Origin: Paramyrothecium sp. XJ0827
Lineage: Eukaryota; Ascomycota; Sordariomycetes; Hypocreales; Stachybotryaceae
Length of the DNA: 64,000 nucleotides
Direction: 5' to 3'
Assembly (NCBI GenBank): GCA_020881915.1
Contig: JAJFPB010000009.1
Location: 558,001 to 622,000 of the forward strand
Both the position numbers and the translations under genes were made by a program. Position 1 is the stretch's first letter; each line of letters begins with the position of its first letter. The notes under the pieces were generated by a model, which was not told where the DNA came from, ran no database searches, and worked only from the letters and a program-made list of their open reading frames with translations. Shown here piece after piece: positions 33,996 to 45,496 of the stretch.

Positions 33996-36378
33996 ATGGC
34001 AGCCGTTCACCAGCACCCGCAGGCCCGCACGCGGTCAGCACGCATAGCCGCCAACACCACCAAGCCGCTCCAGGACCGCCCGACCAGTTCCCTCAATGCC
34101 GCTCTCGGTGTGGCAGGTAGTGGTGGAAGCAGCAGCAGTAGCAGCAGCAGCAACAGGCACGGCCCATCCGCAATCGCCATATTCTTGACGAACCTCAGGC
34201 TGCTGGACCTGGACTTGCTGCCCGACTGGCCAAGCATCACGAGCGACACCTTTGCGACCACAACGTCCAGCGCTGCCATTCAGGGGCACAAGAAGAGGGT
34301 GCACTGCGTCGAGTGGTCTCTGTTCCAACTATTTTCCATCTGGGATGCCGAGGAGACGAGGAATGTACGGAACCAAAAACTCAGCCCTTTAGGAGCGGTG
34401 AGCTAACCTCTGCCTTCAGAAACTCAAACCCTTCTACCCGCCCCTCGACCAGGTCCAGTCCATCAACCTCCGCGCTGCGCTCCTCCGAGGCCTCGAACAG
34501 GCAAAGAAAAATGGCGTCCTTGGTCGAGATGCCATCCTCCGAAAAACTATGCTGGACGAATGCAAGGGCGAGCGGCTCGAGGAGGTTCTGGCCTCCTTCT
34601 CGACCGCCGTCCTGAAAAAGGTCGTGGGGGACGATGTGGCCGCAAGCCAATCCCACCCCGCGCTTGCCGTTGGCCTTGCCTTTGAGAACAGAGGCTACAA
34701 AGGGGAGCGCATGGAGTTGGATATTCTAAACCTGGCACACAGGGTGAAGCTACGGCGAACGCTGGAGCGCAGAGATGCCGACAGGGCTCGCTACCGCGAC
34801 TTTTCCGACTTACTGGGTATCAAGGAGAGGAACATAGCACGCAGGCGGGAGGAGGTTCGCGCACGTGAAGAGGATCCTGCTCGAAGCAAGCTCTCAGATG
34901 AAGCCAGACTCGAAATGAGGCGCACCGTTCGGAACAACTGGAGCGGCGACGAGCACTGGGCTGACGCGCTGCTCTATGGCAATTCCGGGACTCAGCAAGA
35001 CCGCATGCTGTCCATGCCCTTCGACAGGGTGTGGAGGAGGGTCCAGCAGGATAGATTGGCCGAAGTCGAGGACAACTCGGGCGGTCTGCTGGAGCAGCTT
35101 GAGTCGCGTGTCAGGATGCAAAAGGAAAGGCTGAGCAAATGGGACAGGTTCAGAAAGGAGACCTTTGGCGAGCCCACGCGAGACGCCTCCACGAAGCAGC
35201 AAGTCCCAGGCCGTGCAGGCAAAGGCATTGACTTTGGATTTGGCGCGCACGAGGCGCTGCAGCTGGGCAAGACAGGTCCTGGCAAGGTCACACTTGGCGT
35301 GAAGATGCACGAAGAATACGCCGGTCTTGTTGAGAGCCTCAACAATAGCCTGGCGAGCGTGGGGCGCAAACAGAACCATGACCCGTTTGGCTTTCTACAA
35401 CAGTACACGACAGGAGAGAAGCGGCACATTAAGCATAGGCAAAACCTCTCGGTCAGCGATGTTGGTGCCGACGGTGCAATCTCCGATTTGAGCGAGCTTG
35501 AAGAGGAGGCTGACGTGCCCGCACCGGAGCCGCCTATCAAGTCGTTCCAAGCCAAGCTCGAAGCCGGGAAACGTCTTCCTGTTAGGCCAAAACTGTCGCC
35601 TGCGGAGAACTCGTCGGCTCAGTCCTCCATGTTCTTGTCACAGCTACAAAAGCCGACACTGTCAGCGGACGATGACTTCGAGATTGAGATCCCGTCGTTG
35701 AGCCAGCCTCGGTCTCCACCGAAGGAGAGTGAACGAGAGCCCAGACGGCCACAGCATCGCACTCCTACCCCCGAGCAGGAATTGTACGATTTGCCGGATG
35801 ATATGCCGGACATCCCGCCCTCACCTACCCAAGAGCTTGCCGACAAGATTCTCGAGGACATCAACAATGCCTCCCCATCGCCGAGTAGACGCGCCAAGCC
35901 ACGCCACACGCTCTCCCTCGCAGAACGCACGCGCCTCTCCATGGCACGCGGCTCCGCCATCTTCCTCGAGGACGACGAGCCCGACCTGCCCTCGCCGTCG
36001 CCGCCACCGGGAGCAGCAAGCATGATGGCGGAGGAAACGCCTACCCCTCCTTCTGACGGCGACACCAGGCAGCTCAGCTTCGATCCAACCGAAGACCTCG
36101 TCAGCCGCACACGGCGAAGCATGGTTGGCTTTGAAAAGGCCAGGCAAAAGGCGCAACTAGAGCGGCGACGGTCGCAGCGAAGATCCAAGGTTCCGCCCCG
36201 GAGAGAAGGTAGCTACTTCCCGACCGTGAGCGAGGAGACGCAGGATCAGACCATTTTGATGGAGGAGCTGGGTGAGGAGGACATGGAAGCGGTGTTCAGG
36301 TCACGTCCTAAGATTAAAGCGAGCCCCGTCCCGAGTCCTACAAAGGAATGGGAGGATGATGAGTACTTTCAATCGTGA
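33996..36378 (+). CDS. HAUS6: HAUS augmin-like complex subunit 6 homologue
   Basis: Exons 33996..34364 and 34420..36378, joined in phase 0 (donor GTACGG; acceptor TGCCTTCAG with a GCTAAC branch site), give 775 residues. The N-terminal half matches the HAUS6 N-terminal domain: IFLTNLRLLDLDLLPDWPSI, then HCVEWSLFQLFSIWD, then across the intron FYPPLDQVQSINLRAALLRG and a DAILRKTMLDECKGERLEE block. Coiled-coil-like charged stretches follow at about 220-330. The C-terminal half (about 430-775) is disordered, Pro/Ser-rich, with TP and SP sites suited to mitotic kinases. Augmin recruits gamma-tubulin to spindle microtubules for branching nucleation. A run of eight Ser codons lies at residues 45-52. 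The gene converges with MRP21, stops 156 nt apart. Confidence 0.85.
34128..34151 (+). repeat. AGC/AGT trinucleotide run encoding poly-Ser in HAUS6
   Basis: Eight consecutive Ser codons (AGC x3, AGT, AGC x4) in frame in exon 1 of the HAUS6 gene. This is a likely site of length variation between strains. Confidence 0.85.
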
Positions 36379-36534
36379 TAGATTTTTTAGTAGACAACAA
36401 TTGAACCATAATTCTTCGAGTTACATGCTCTCCAATAGCGTATAGTATTTTTTCCAGTTGCTGTTGTACAACCATAGACATCCATCTACGGTCTAGTTGT
36501 ATATAAAAAAGTATTGTACACGGACGACTCCCGC

Positions 36535-37405
36535 TTACCAACCCTGCCTCTTCAGCTCCATGACCCGGCTGACGGTCGCCTTGAAGCCCTGCCTGAACCT
36601 GGCCCTCCAGCGCTCGCTGGCGAGCCTCTTGCGCTTGAGGCCCTTGCGCTCGTGGAACTTTTGCTGGATGGACTTGGTCTTGACCTTGTCCTGGGTGACC
36701 ATGCGGGCCAGGGCGCGGAACGCCTGCGTCTGGTTGTGCGCCGAGTTGGCGCCGCCGGCGCGGATGTGGATGGTGCGGCCCGTGACGGAGGCGGAGCGGA
36801 CGCCGGGCAGCTTGGTGGGGTCGTCGGCGTGGAGGTTGAGCGAGAAGGCGTTGGCCTTGCTGCTGATGATGTCCATGATGTCGATGCGCTTGTAGCCGTC
36901 GTCCTTGTCGGCGGCGGCGGCGGGCTGCTTAGCAGTTGCTGCGTCGTAGGGGAATGACGGCTTGTCGGTCTGGCTGGGGGTGGCTGCCTGTTCAAAGGAC
37001 GCGGGAGGTGGAGGCGGAGGAGGAGGCGGCATGTCTGCGTTGGGGGGCACCTCGGCGCTGGAGCGAGGCGGCTTCGAGGAGCGCGGGTGCTCGGTCGACA
37101 CGGGAGGAACCTCGTCGGGCTTCAGCTGGACGGGCTCTGGGGGGATGTAGTTGCCGACCAGAGGGTTCCGGCGGACTTTGGGCTCGGGGCCTGCAGTCTT
37201 CGAGCCATGCGCGGGGTTGTTGTGACGGGGAGCCCGCAAGGCGAGGGAGGTCGAGAAGCTCCGGGCGGGCACGAGCATGGCCCGTGGTGACGAAGCTGCG
37301 GCCATCTTGAGCAGCATGGCGCCGCCGTATCTCGATGATGAGGCCCTAGAGAGCATACGTCAGTGATTTGCGATGGGATAGTTGCCCGTCCAACTCGACT
37401 CACAT
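36535..37405 (-). CDS. mrp21: Mitochondrial small-subunit ribosomal protein bS21m (MRP21)
   Basis: The preferred model puts a start codon split by an intron: exon 1 ends with AT at 37405..37404, the intron is 37403..37346 (GTGAGT to CTCTCTAG), and exon 2 begins with G at 37345, giving 270 residues that begin MASSSRYGG. The alternative is an ATG inside the intron at 37356 (273 residues, MLSRASSS). The N-terminus is Ser/Ala/Arg-rich and fits a mitochondrial targeting peptide. A poly-Pro stretch of 9 residues and a disordered linker follow. The C-terminal 45 residues carry the S21 signature FHERKGLKRKRLASERW and FRQGFKATVSRVM. It should act in the mitochondrial 37S ribosomal subunit. The fungal protein is much longer than bacterial S21 because of the linker. 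It converges with HAUS6 and diverges from the RBM25-type gene. Confidence 0.85.
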
Positions 37406-37992
37406 CTTGTCGGCAGTGAATTGCTCAACCACCGGCGCAATTGGCTCTCCTAAACGCGGGACAAGCTACCGAGGGAAATGCTGCAATGATCTCCTTCGCG
37501 ATGGGAAGCCATCCACGAAAAAGAATGGACAGCCGTGAATGTCCCGGAACAACTATTGTGCGGGTGTCTTGGTATATCCCGGGGGACGTTTTCCAAAAGG
37601 TGGGGCCGGCCAATCATTTGCAGCTGCCAGCCAGCCGCAAAGCTCCATGCAAGGGAAGGAGGGACTCGCTAGGAGCCGACTAGGCCCGAAAAGGTCATCT
37701 CGAAGCCATTGGAACTTTTATTTTCGTGGTAGCCTTGCGCCCAGTTGCTTTCTGCCCATCAACCTCATCCCGGTGAATCGACCCGCTCCGACCACCATCC
37801 CCCGACGGATTCTTCGAATCGCGCATAGCCGGGGAAGGACTCACGCAGCTACAGCTTCGGCACGAGAAGAGTTTCAGAGGATTTGCGTGGGAGATTCGCG
37901 CCTGGGAGTCGTTGCATCCACGCAACGGCGGCTGCAGCGCGCCCTCTTCGATTCGCGTAGCCAGAAGCGTTTCGATTTCCATAACTTTCGTG
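37406..37992. other. Shared divergent promoter, MRP21 / RBM25-type gene
   Basis: About 590 nt between two divergent housekeeping starts. No open frame of note. It probably carries both promoters and leaders. Confidence 0.5.
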
Positions 37993-40476
37993 ATGGCGTA
38001 CAACCAGTACGGCGGCGGTAAGTGGCATTCTAGCATCGGTCTCACAGCTGTGCTCACTTTGATACCAGGAAACCCCTACGGGGCACCGCCCGCGTACGGC
38101 TATGGCAACCCCCCGCCTGCAATGGGCGCTCCTCCCGGCCTAGGTATAGCCTCACCTCTCCAGCCCAATCACTTTGACAATATGGCATCGCTAACTGTTC
38201 TCCAGCTCCTCCCCCAGGCATGTCCTCCGCCCCGGGCATGGCGCCTCCTCCCGGCGTCCACCAGTCCAGCGCCCCGCAAGCTAATCGTCCAAGCGGCCTC
38301 CCTCACAACTTCCAAGCCCCGCCGAATATGCCCAACATCAACTTCAACGCCCCAGTCATTCGGCTCGGCACAAGTACACCTGTCGCGGGTGGTAGGAATG
38401 ATGCTGGACCGCCGCACCAGAGGGAGCGACCAGGACTGGGCATGGAGCGCGGCGGCGACCAAGGCAGAGCCGCGGCGCGGGAGTCGACGCAAGTGCTAGT
38501 GCCCCCCACGGCCGAGGAGAAGTTGCAGACACTATTCATTCACGAGATTCCGGATGGCGTTGGCGGCGACGAAGGCATGGAGAGGCTGCTTGGCTCGATA
38601 GGCGGGTTGAGGCGCTGGGATCCTTGGCCTAGTGTTCTGGACGACCACAAGGGCGTTAAGTTTGGGTTTGCCACCTTTGACAGCCCAGAGGCAATCCACA
38701 TTGCAATCAAGCTCTTTCACGAGGAAGGCGTTGAGGTTCCGAAGGCGCGCCAAACGGGAACTAGCGAGCCTCCTCGAGACGATTCGTACGAAGGCATCGA
38801 GAAGTCGAGACTATTGACCACAGTAGACCCAAATACCGTCAGATACCTTGAGTCCCTGGAAGAGAGCCGGGCCGAAGACCCTTCTCTCGACCAAAGGCTA
38901 GATGGCGCTCGCACCGCCTTGAAGCAAGCTGTGCGAAGCCTGTTCTATCCCCCAATCACGAACCGCACCGACACAGACGGCGATGTCGCTATGGGCGACA
39001 ACGAGGGAGAGAATGTGGAGGTTGTCAACATCTCGCTGGCACAAGATGACGAGCTCGCAGATATCCCTGCTGAGATGCGAGAGGTTGTCGCTGCCGAGAT
39101 CGCGGCATTCCGAGAGCGAAGCAACCAACGGGACCTGGAGCGACTGAGAAAGGAAGAAGAAATGGAAGAGATGGAGAGGCGTCGTAATGGCGCACCAAGA
39201 CCATCACGTCTCGACTCACCACCCCCCAGCACTAACAACATCCCTCTGGGACCAAGAGGTAGCGTGGCAAACGCGCCATCAGGACCCAAGGGCCAGAATG
39301 GCGCCGGCCGGGGACAGGCGTTCGTCAATGGCGGCGTGGTCAATGCGGAATACTCAATCAACCAGGAGGACGATGATACGGATGCAAGCGACGAGGAGCT
39401 TTACCGGAGGGAACTGGCCAAGCAAAAGGCAGAGGCCGATAGGCTGTACCTCGAGGCGGAGAGGAAGTGGGTTAACCGTGAGCGATCAAGGCAAGCCGCC
39501 CTTGAACGTGAGCGAGACCGCGAGAAGCACGACATCGACACAGCAGAGCGCAGGCGAGGAGAACAACTGGACAGGGAGAAGGCATGGGACGATGAACGCG
39601 AACCGAACCGAAAGTCGCACCCGTACTACCGAGACCATGCTGGCTGGGTCAGGAAACGAGCCATGGACAAGGCGGACGAGGACGCTAGGGACGAATCGGA
39701 TCGCCGTGGTGAGCATCAAGCGCGACGACGCGAGCAGGCGGACATGGAGCGTGCCAAAGGTATGGCAGATTCGTTCTTGGACCAGCAAGAGCGCGAGATG
39801 GAGCAGAAGCAAGCGGATACCGCCGCAGCACCTCAACCGTTCAAGCTGTCTCTGGGAGCGGCAGCGCAAAAGGCGCAAGCCTCTCGTGCAGGACCCCAGC
39901 GCCGCACCATCGCCGAGGTGGAGGGTCTGTTGGACGACGAGGAGGCCGATGCATCGACGAAGCGACAGCTCGTCCCCATCCAGTTCGACCCGGGGTCTGC
40001 CACGGCAGGCATGTCCGACGAGGAGATTTCTCAGGCTGTGCGAGCGCTGGCTCAGGAGATTCCTACCGAGAAGGATGGCCTGTGGGGCTGGGACGTCAAG
40101 TGGGAGTTCATGGATGACTCCGTGGTGAGAGAAAAGCTGCGGCCGTTTGTGGAGAAGAAGATCGTGGAGTACCTGGGCGTGAAGGAGGAGATGCTAGTCG
40201 AAGCTGTGGAGGAGCATTTGCGCAACCACGGCAAAGCGGATGCTCTGGTGGAGGAACTGGAAGGAGTAAGCCCACCAATCCTGACCCCATACCTAACCGA
40301 ATTCGCTGTCACTGTGGCAATCTCCATTGCCATCGTTGTGACAGACATCATAGAAACGCTTACTAAGAATGATTACGATTTAGGCGCTTGATGACGAGGC
40401 GGAGGACTTGGTCAAGAAGCTCTGGCGCATGGTCATCTTCTTCACAGAGTGCGAGAAGCGAGGCCTGCCGGCGTAA
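37993..40476 (+). CDS. rbm25: RBM25-type splicing factor (RRM plus C-terminal PWI)
   Basis: Four exons, 37993..38017, 38069..38143, 38206..40265 and 40384..40476, give 750 residues. Introns begin GTAAGT, GTATAGC and GTAAGC and end at GATACCAG, GTTCTCCAG and GATTTAG; phases agree throughout. The first exon codes only 25 nt (MAYNQYGG). Residues 1-100 are Pro/Gly-rich. An RRM-like domain starts at about 143 (LFIHEIPDG and VKFGFATFDSPE). The middle (about 330-610) is a long charged Arg/Glu coiled-coil region with RERDREK stretches. The C-terminus is a PWI domain (WDVKWEFMDD, then VEKKIVEYLGVKEEMLVE) whose last helix, ending CEKRGLPA, is supplied by the final 31-codon exon. The RRM-RE/ER-PWI order is that of RBM25/Snu71-type U1 snRNP-associated factors. 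It should act in the nucleus on 5' splice-site choice. Confidence 0.88.
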
Positions 40477-41024
40477 AGGGCGGGCACTGACGAACGGGGT
40501 TTCGTCCAAGTATTGGACTGAACCGGACTGGACGGACTGGCTTGGATTGGATTCAGTTGGATTGCTGGATCAGACAGAGCATCGCGGTAGCTGATGGCCG
40601 GTGGCATCGGCGGCCTGAATGTAGAGTATCGAATCACGGACGGGAAGAAAGACTTGCGGCAAGTGTACATCTATGAATAGTGTAAGGGTTTCTAACGACG
40701 AAATCGAAATACCAAAAGAAGATATTGCTCAAAGTGCTTTATCATGTTTCACATGGGGGATCAACAAAACAAAGAAAGCACAGTCATTGGTTGCAGGTAC
40801 GTACCTACTCATTGAAACGTCGTCGACAGCCTCGCCGGGGGATTCTGCCTAATGAGGCGGCGTGCAGCTGCTCAGCCTCGCTGGGACAAACACATTTTCG
40901 TGTCGATCATGAGCGTCACGTCCTGTTTCTCCTCTGCACCTGCACATCGCGCTCTGGGCCAAGTCGTCTGGCAGCCAGAGCCGCCACAAGCTTTTCGTAT
41001 ATCCCTCTGTGTCTCAACTGTACA
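40477..41024. other. Intergenic, NLR promoter region
   Basis: About 550 nt between two plus-strand genes. The open frame continuing leftwards from the NLR start has no ATG in a better context and is not counted as coding. Confidence 0.5.
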
Positions 41025-44000
41025 ATGTCTCGCGTCAGGCGCCTCGGGCTCTGCCAAGTCTTCCCGCCCGAAGGCACAGTCGACAACACCACAATCGAGT
41101 ATGTTCGCGGAGCCCCTGGAGGAGTTAGACTGACGTCTTGCCTTGATAGTATCATAGCAATCCATGGCCTGGAAACCGAGTCACCCCATACTTGGGTTTT
41201 CAACAATGGCACTTCCAAAGTAAATTGGCTGAGCGAAGGCAACATGCTTCCGAGTGTGGTCCCAAATGCCAGAATCTACACCTACGACTGGAACGCCAAG
41301 GTCTTCAGTAACGCTTCCGTTCATACTTTGCTTGACCATGCCGACAACCTCCTTGGCCTTGTGGCAGCGCACCGCTATGATACGCCGAACCGCCCCGTCA
41401 TCTTCGTGGCATCCTGTTTCGGAGGACTGGTTCTAGCAGAGGTGAGGTCGCTGCAGCATCCGCAACGACATGCAACTGACAGCTGTAGGCTGTTCACCGC
41501 GCAGGTCAGAAGGGAAGCCATTATGCCCATGTCTTGCAGGCCACTGTTGGTGCCATCTTCCTCGCAACACCGTTCGCAGGGACCGACGCGGCGAAACCAG
41601 CGTCATGGCTCGTCACCATCAAGGGCATTGTCGGCAACGAGGCCTCGGACAAGCTAATCCAGGACCTAGAGAGTCGCCATGATTTTGTTCGGCAGCGTGT
41701 ACAGCAATTCGCCGAAATCGCGAACGCCGACTCCATTAGGTTGCCTATTTGGTGCTTCTTCGAAACGCTGACGACAAATATAGCTCGTATGGTCATGCCT
41801 TCGAGCCTTTCGCGCTTTGCGAGCTCTAGTTTCGTTGTAGGAACCACCTTTTGCCAGTATAAGCATAAAACCCTGCTGATGTGATGTGAATAGCTTGTCG
41901 AGCGATCGTCGGCCTGCTTGGACGGCTTCCCTCGCCACGCATTAAATGCGCGGCATTCCACCATGAACAAATTTTCGGGACCAAACGACTCCAACTTTCA
42001 ACTTGTCAGCCAGTCGATCCGAAAACTAGTTGACGAGGCTGAAATGGTTCTTCGTCGCAGAAACAAGGCAGAAGGTCATGTGCTCCAGGGGTCTGCACAA
42101 GGCCGTGCTTTGCCGCCTTCAGCATTATCTCCGAAGCCCCTTTTCCTTGTCCCTTTCGGCCAAAACGAATGCTTCGTCGGGCGTGAGGATATCATCGGTC
42201 AGCTTATCAAGGTTGTCCCTCCAACTGCAACCAAAAACAACTGCCAGAGAGTAGTAATTGAGGGCCTCGGAGGGATTGGAAAGACTCAAGTGGCCATCGA
42301 GACAACATACCGCGTCCGCGATGCTTTCCCGGACTGCTCCATATTCTGGGTACCTGCTCTCAGCGTGGTCATGTTTGAGAATGCGTACAGAACCATCGGT
42401 CAGAAATTAAACATCGAGGGCGTCGATGACCCAAAGAACGACGTGAAGGCTCTGGTAAGAGACGCTTTGAGCGAGGAGGACGTCGGACATTGGCTTCTCG
42501 TCATTGACAATGCTGACGACTTGGGCATCTTGTTCAACGATGCGAAATTGCTGTCCTATCTGCCGTTCAGTCGAAAAGGTTCGATACTCCTCACGACGCG
42601 AAATCACAAAACGACAGTCAATCTTCCTTCCAGTACAACAATACTGAAGCTCGACACGCTGAGTGACTTGGAATCATCGCAACTGCTACAGCAGGGGCTG
42701 CAGGAGAGCCAGATTGGCGACCAGCAGAGCACATCGGATCTAGTGGAATATCTTGCCCGCTTGCCTCTCGCCCTTCGGCAAGCGTCTGCCTACATGCGTT
42801 CAAACCGTCAAGTCTCCACATCTGAATACCTTACTCGATGTAAATTGAGCGACAAGACCATGATACGGCTGCTAAGTCAGAACTTCGACGATCAAGATCA
42901 GTATGAAGCCACACGGAGGCCTGTAGCTACAACATGGCTTGTGTCCTTTGATCAGATATCCCGCGATACACCACTTGCTGCGGAATATCTAAAATTCTTG
43001 TCATGCTTGGCAGAGAAAGATATTCCTCTATCGATCCTACCGCCCGAAGAAGATCCTCTTGCGGTAGATGAAGCTGTGGGAACCCTTATCGCGTACTCTT
43101 TTATCATGCCACGAGACACTCCAGATACGTTTGACATGCACCGACTTGTTCGTTTGATCATGCAGAGCTGGCTCGATCAGCAGGGGCTTAAGGCAAGAGA
43201 AATCACGAAAGCAATGCAAAGACTCTTGAATCTTATTGCTCAGACCTGGGGAGATGACCCTTTCCAGGTGAGGCCATACACGCTTCACGCACAGGCTGTC
43301 TTGGATGTTGCAGATGACAAAGTTGATCAAGGAGCTTTGAGCGAGTTATTGGATCGAGTCGCACTATACAACGGGTTTTTGGGGAAGTATGACCAAGTAG
43401 AGCATCTTCATCGTCGCGCTCTCGAGACTTTGCAGCAATGGTTAGGTCCAAAGCATCGCCGCACACTGGAGAGTATGACCGGACTGGCCGATTCGTTGCT
43501 TAGTCAGAGGAAAAAGGAAGAGGCAGCACAGATTTATCTGCAGGCGCTGAAACTTTCAAAGGAAGAATTTGGGGATGACCATCCCACCACAATCATGATA
43601 TCGCTACTAATCGACTATTGGGGTTTTGAGTTGCCGGGGCTTGAAAATGGGGAGCAGCTGTTTCGTCGCGCTCTGGCGCAGAAAGAACTAAAACGCGACG
43701 AGTGGGCGTCGTTCCTTGCTATAAAGAGCTTGGTGAAGGCGCTAATTCAACAAGGGAAGAATGAAGAGGCGGAACGATTGGCTAGGCTGCCGCTGAGAGA
43801 TGTGATGGAAAACCCGGGCGTGAATGCTCTTAGACGAATGAACTATTTTGAGATTCTATTTGACGTGCTGTACGCACAGGAAAAGTATGACGAGGCAGTG
43901 GCGTTGCTAGAAACATTAGAAAACGCTACGGGTTCGGAACACTTTGAAGCATGTATTATGATGATCGACGTCGCTGAACGCCTAGGAGAGCGAGAAAAGT

Positions 44001-44251
44001 TCGAAGCAGCGGAGCAGATATTCCAGCGCGCAATCGGGCCCTTGAAGAAAGTTTTTGGACCACAGCACCACCTAACACTTCAAACCCAGGCTAGCCTGGG
44101 CGAGACGCTACACCGGCAAGGAAAGAATGATGCGGCAGAGCAATTATGTAAGGAGATACTGGAGCTTACAGAAGACACGCAAGGATACGGATCTGACGTT
44201 CGACAAGCCGCTTGGAAGGTCCTTCGAGATTTGAATTCAAGTCCAAGCTAG
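41025..44251 (+). CDS. NLR-type STAND protein: alpha/beta-hydrolase, NB-ARC, TPR
   Basis: Exons 41025..41098, 41150..41441, 41489..41836 and 41894..44251 give 1023 residues. Introns run GTATGT to TTGATAG, GTGAGG to GCTGTAG and GTAGGA to GTGAATAG. Removing the first restores TTIDIIAIHGLE, the usual start of the hydrolase domain. That domain (about 25-235) has an oxyanion HG near 30 and a nucleophile elbow reading VASCFGGLV, with Cys114 where Ser is normal (SesB-like effector domain). The NB-ARC follows: P-loop GLGGIGKT (362-369), Walker B LLVIDNADD (439-447), SILLTTR (468-474), LPLAL (528-532) and MHD-like FDMHRLV (651-657). TPR-type repeats occupy about 720-1010. Fungal NLRs of this layout sense non-self ligands through the repeats and trigger cell death or defence via the N-terminal domain. 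The ligand here is unknown. Confidence 0.88.
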
Positions 44252-44647
44252 AATTTGGCTGCAGAACAAACATGAAAGGCTTCTCAACGGCCTGCGACGG
44301 CACTTTAATTGGCCAAACAAGATAGAAGGTATCCGTGGTTCTATGCTGTGAATGTGTGGTTCGGATACGGCAACAGTACAGTAGCCAAGCTAGTGGGCCG
44401 TGCCGAGGTTCCCCACAGCCGAAAGTCCGGGGTAATTGCGTACAAAGTCTAGGGACAGCAACATGCTCAACCTAAGCCTTGGATCTCCGATATCAATCAA
44501 CAGCATTCCAATACTCAGTTGGCATTTGTGAGGAAGGAGACTGAAGCGTGTTGTAGCAACTCACGCCGTCACCCAGACCTCACGTCAACTGCCGCCCCCG
44601 AGCTCAATTCCACTTCACCTCACATCACTCCTCACCGAACTCTCACC
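44252..44647. other. Intergenic, promoter of the crotonase gene
   Basis: About 400 nt. The last 100 nt are C/A-rich leader sequence. The frame is open upstream of the chosen ATG, but codon use changes abruptly there. Confidence 0.45.
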
Positions 44648-45496
44648 ATGACGCCCAAGCTCACCTGCCAGCCTCCGCCCGTCGCCGACGCCGACGTCAC
44701 CTACCCGGCGCCGCACGTCCTCCTCGTCACCCTCAACCGGCCCAAGCAGCTCAACGCCATGCGCCGCGTCACCCACGTCCAGCTCGACCGCCTCTGGCGC
44801 TGGTACGACAACGAGCCCGCCCTGCGCTGCGCCATTCTCACCGGCAGCGGGCGCGCCTTCTGCGCCGGCGCCGACCTGCGCGAGTGGGATGAGATTAACA
44901 CGGCCGCGCCCTCGGCCGAGGACAGCGACGGCGCCACCCACGCCAACGGCTTCGGCGGCCTGAGCAACCGCCGCGGCCGCAAGCCCATCGTCGCCGCCGT
45001 CAACGGGCTCTGCTTCGGCGGCGGGCTCGAGATGGTGCTCAACTGCGACATGGTCCTCGCCAGCGCCGACGCGCGCCTTGGCCTGCCCGAAGTCAAGCGC
45101 GGCGTCGTCGCCGTGCAGGGCGCCCTCCCTCGCCTCGTCCGCACCGTCGGCCGCCCGCGCGCCACGGAGATGGCCCTCCTAGGGCGCACCTACACGGCGC
45201 GGCAGCTGCAGGAGTGGGGCATCGTCAACCACGTCGTCGACGGCGGCGACGGCGGCGCCAGGGTGGTCGACGAGGCGGTGCGGTGGGCGGCCGAGATGGC
45301 CGACAACTCGCCGGACTCGGTGCTGGTGAGCCGCGCGGGCCTGATGGGCGGCTGGGACGGCGAGGACCCCAAGGCCAGCACGGACAGGGTGCTGCACGGC
45401 ATGTACAGGGCCATGGACGGCGCGGACAACATGAAGGAGGGCGTGGTGAGCTTCGTGGAGAAGAGGAAGCCCGTGTGGAAGGACAGCAAGCTGTGA
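44648..45496 (+). CDS. Enoyl-CoA hydratase/isomerase family protein
   Basis: Intronless gene of 282 residues. The ATG at 44648 (CTCACCATGACG, MTPKLTCQ) was chosen because codon bias and similarity begin there; the frame is open 129 nt further upstream without support. Crotonase-fold landmarks in order: HVLLVTLNRPKQLNAM, the oxyanion segment GRAFCAGADL (residues 69-77), the second segment LCFGGGLEM (121-129), and LGLPEVKRGV with a Glu (148) at the position used for catalysis in hydratases. It lacks a clear mitochondrial targeting peptide and a C-terminal SKL, so the compartment is uncertain (the end, DSKL, resembles a peroxisomal PTS1 only in its last three residues, SKL; import would be consistent with this). 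Likely role: hydration of 2-enoyl-CoA in fatty-acid or branched-chain breakdown. The exact substrate is not readable. Confidence 0.88.
   Translation: MTPKLTCQPPPVADADVTYPAPHVLLVTLNRPKQLNAMRRVTHVQLDRLWRWYDNEPALRCAILTGSGRAFCAGADLREWDEINTAAPSAEDSDGATHANGFGGLSNRRGRKPIVAAVNGLCFGGGLEMVLNCDMVLASADARLGLPEVKRGVVAVQGALPRLVRTVGRPRATEMALLGRTYTARQLQEWGIVNHVVDGGDGGARVVDEAVRWAAEMADNSPDSVLVSRAGLMGGWDGEDPKASTDRVLHGMYRAMDGADNMKEGVVSFVEKRKPVWKDSKL

Noticed and set aside
39187..40128. 313-codon plus-strand frame overlapping the RBM25-type gene
   Set aside because: Arg/Ser/Thr-rich shadow in the +1 frame of a charged coiled-coil region. The main frame carries the RRM and PWI domains.
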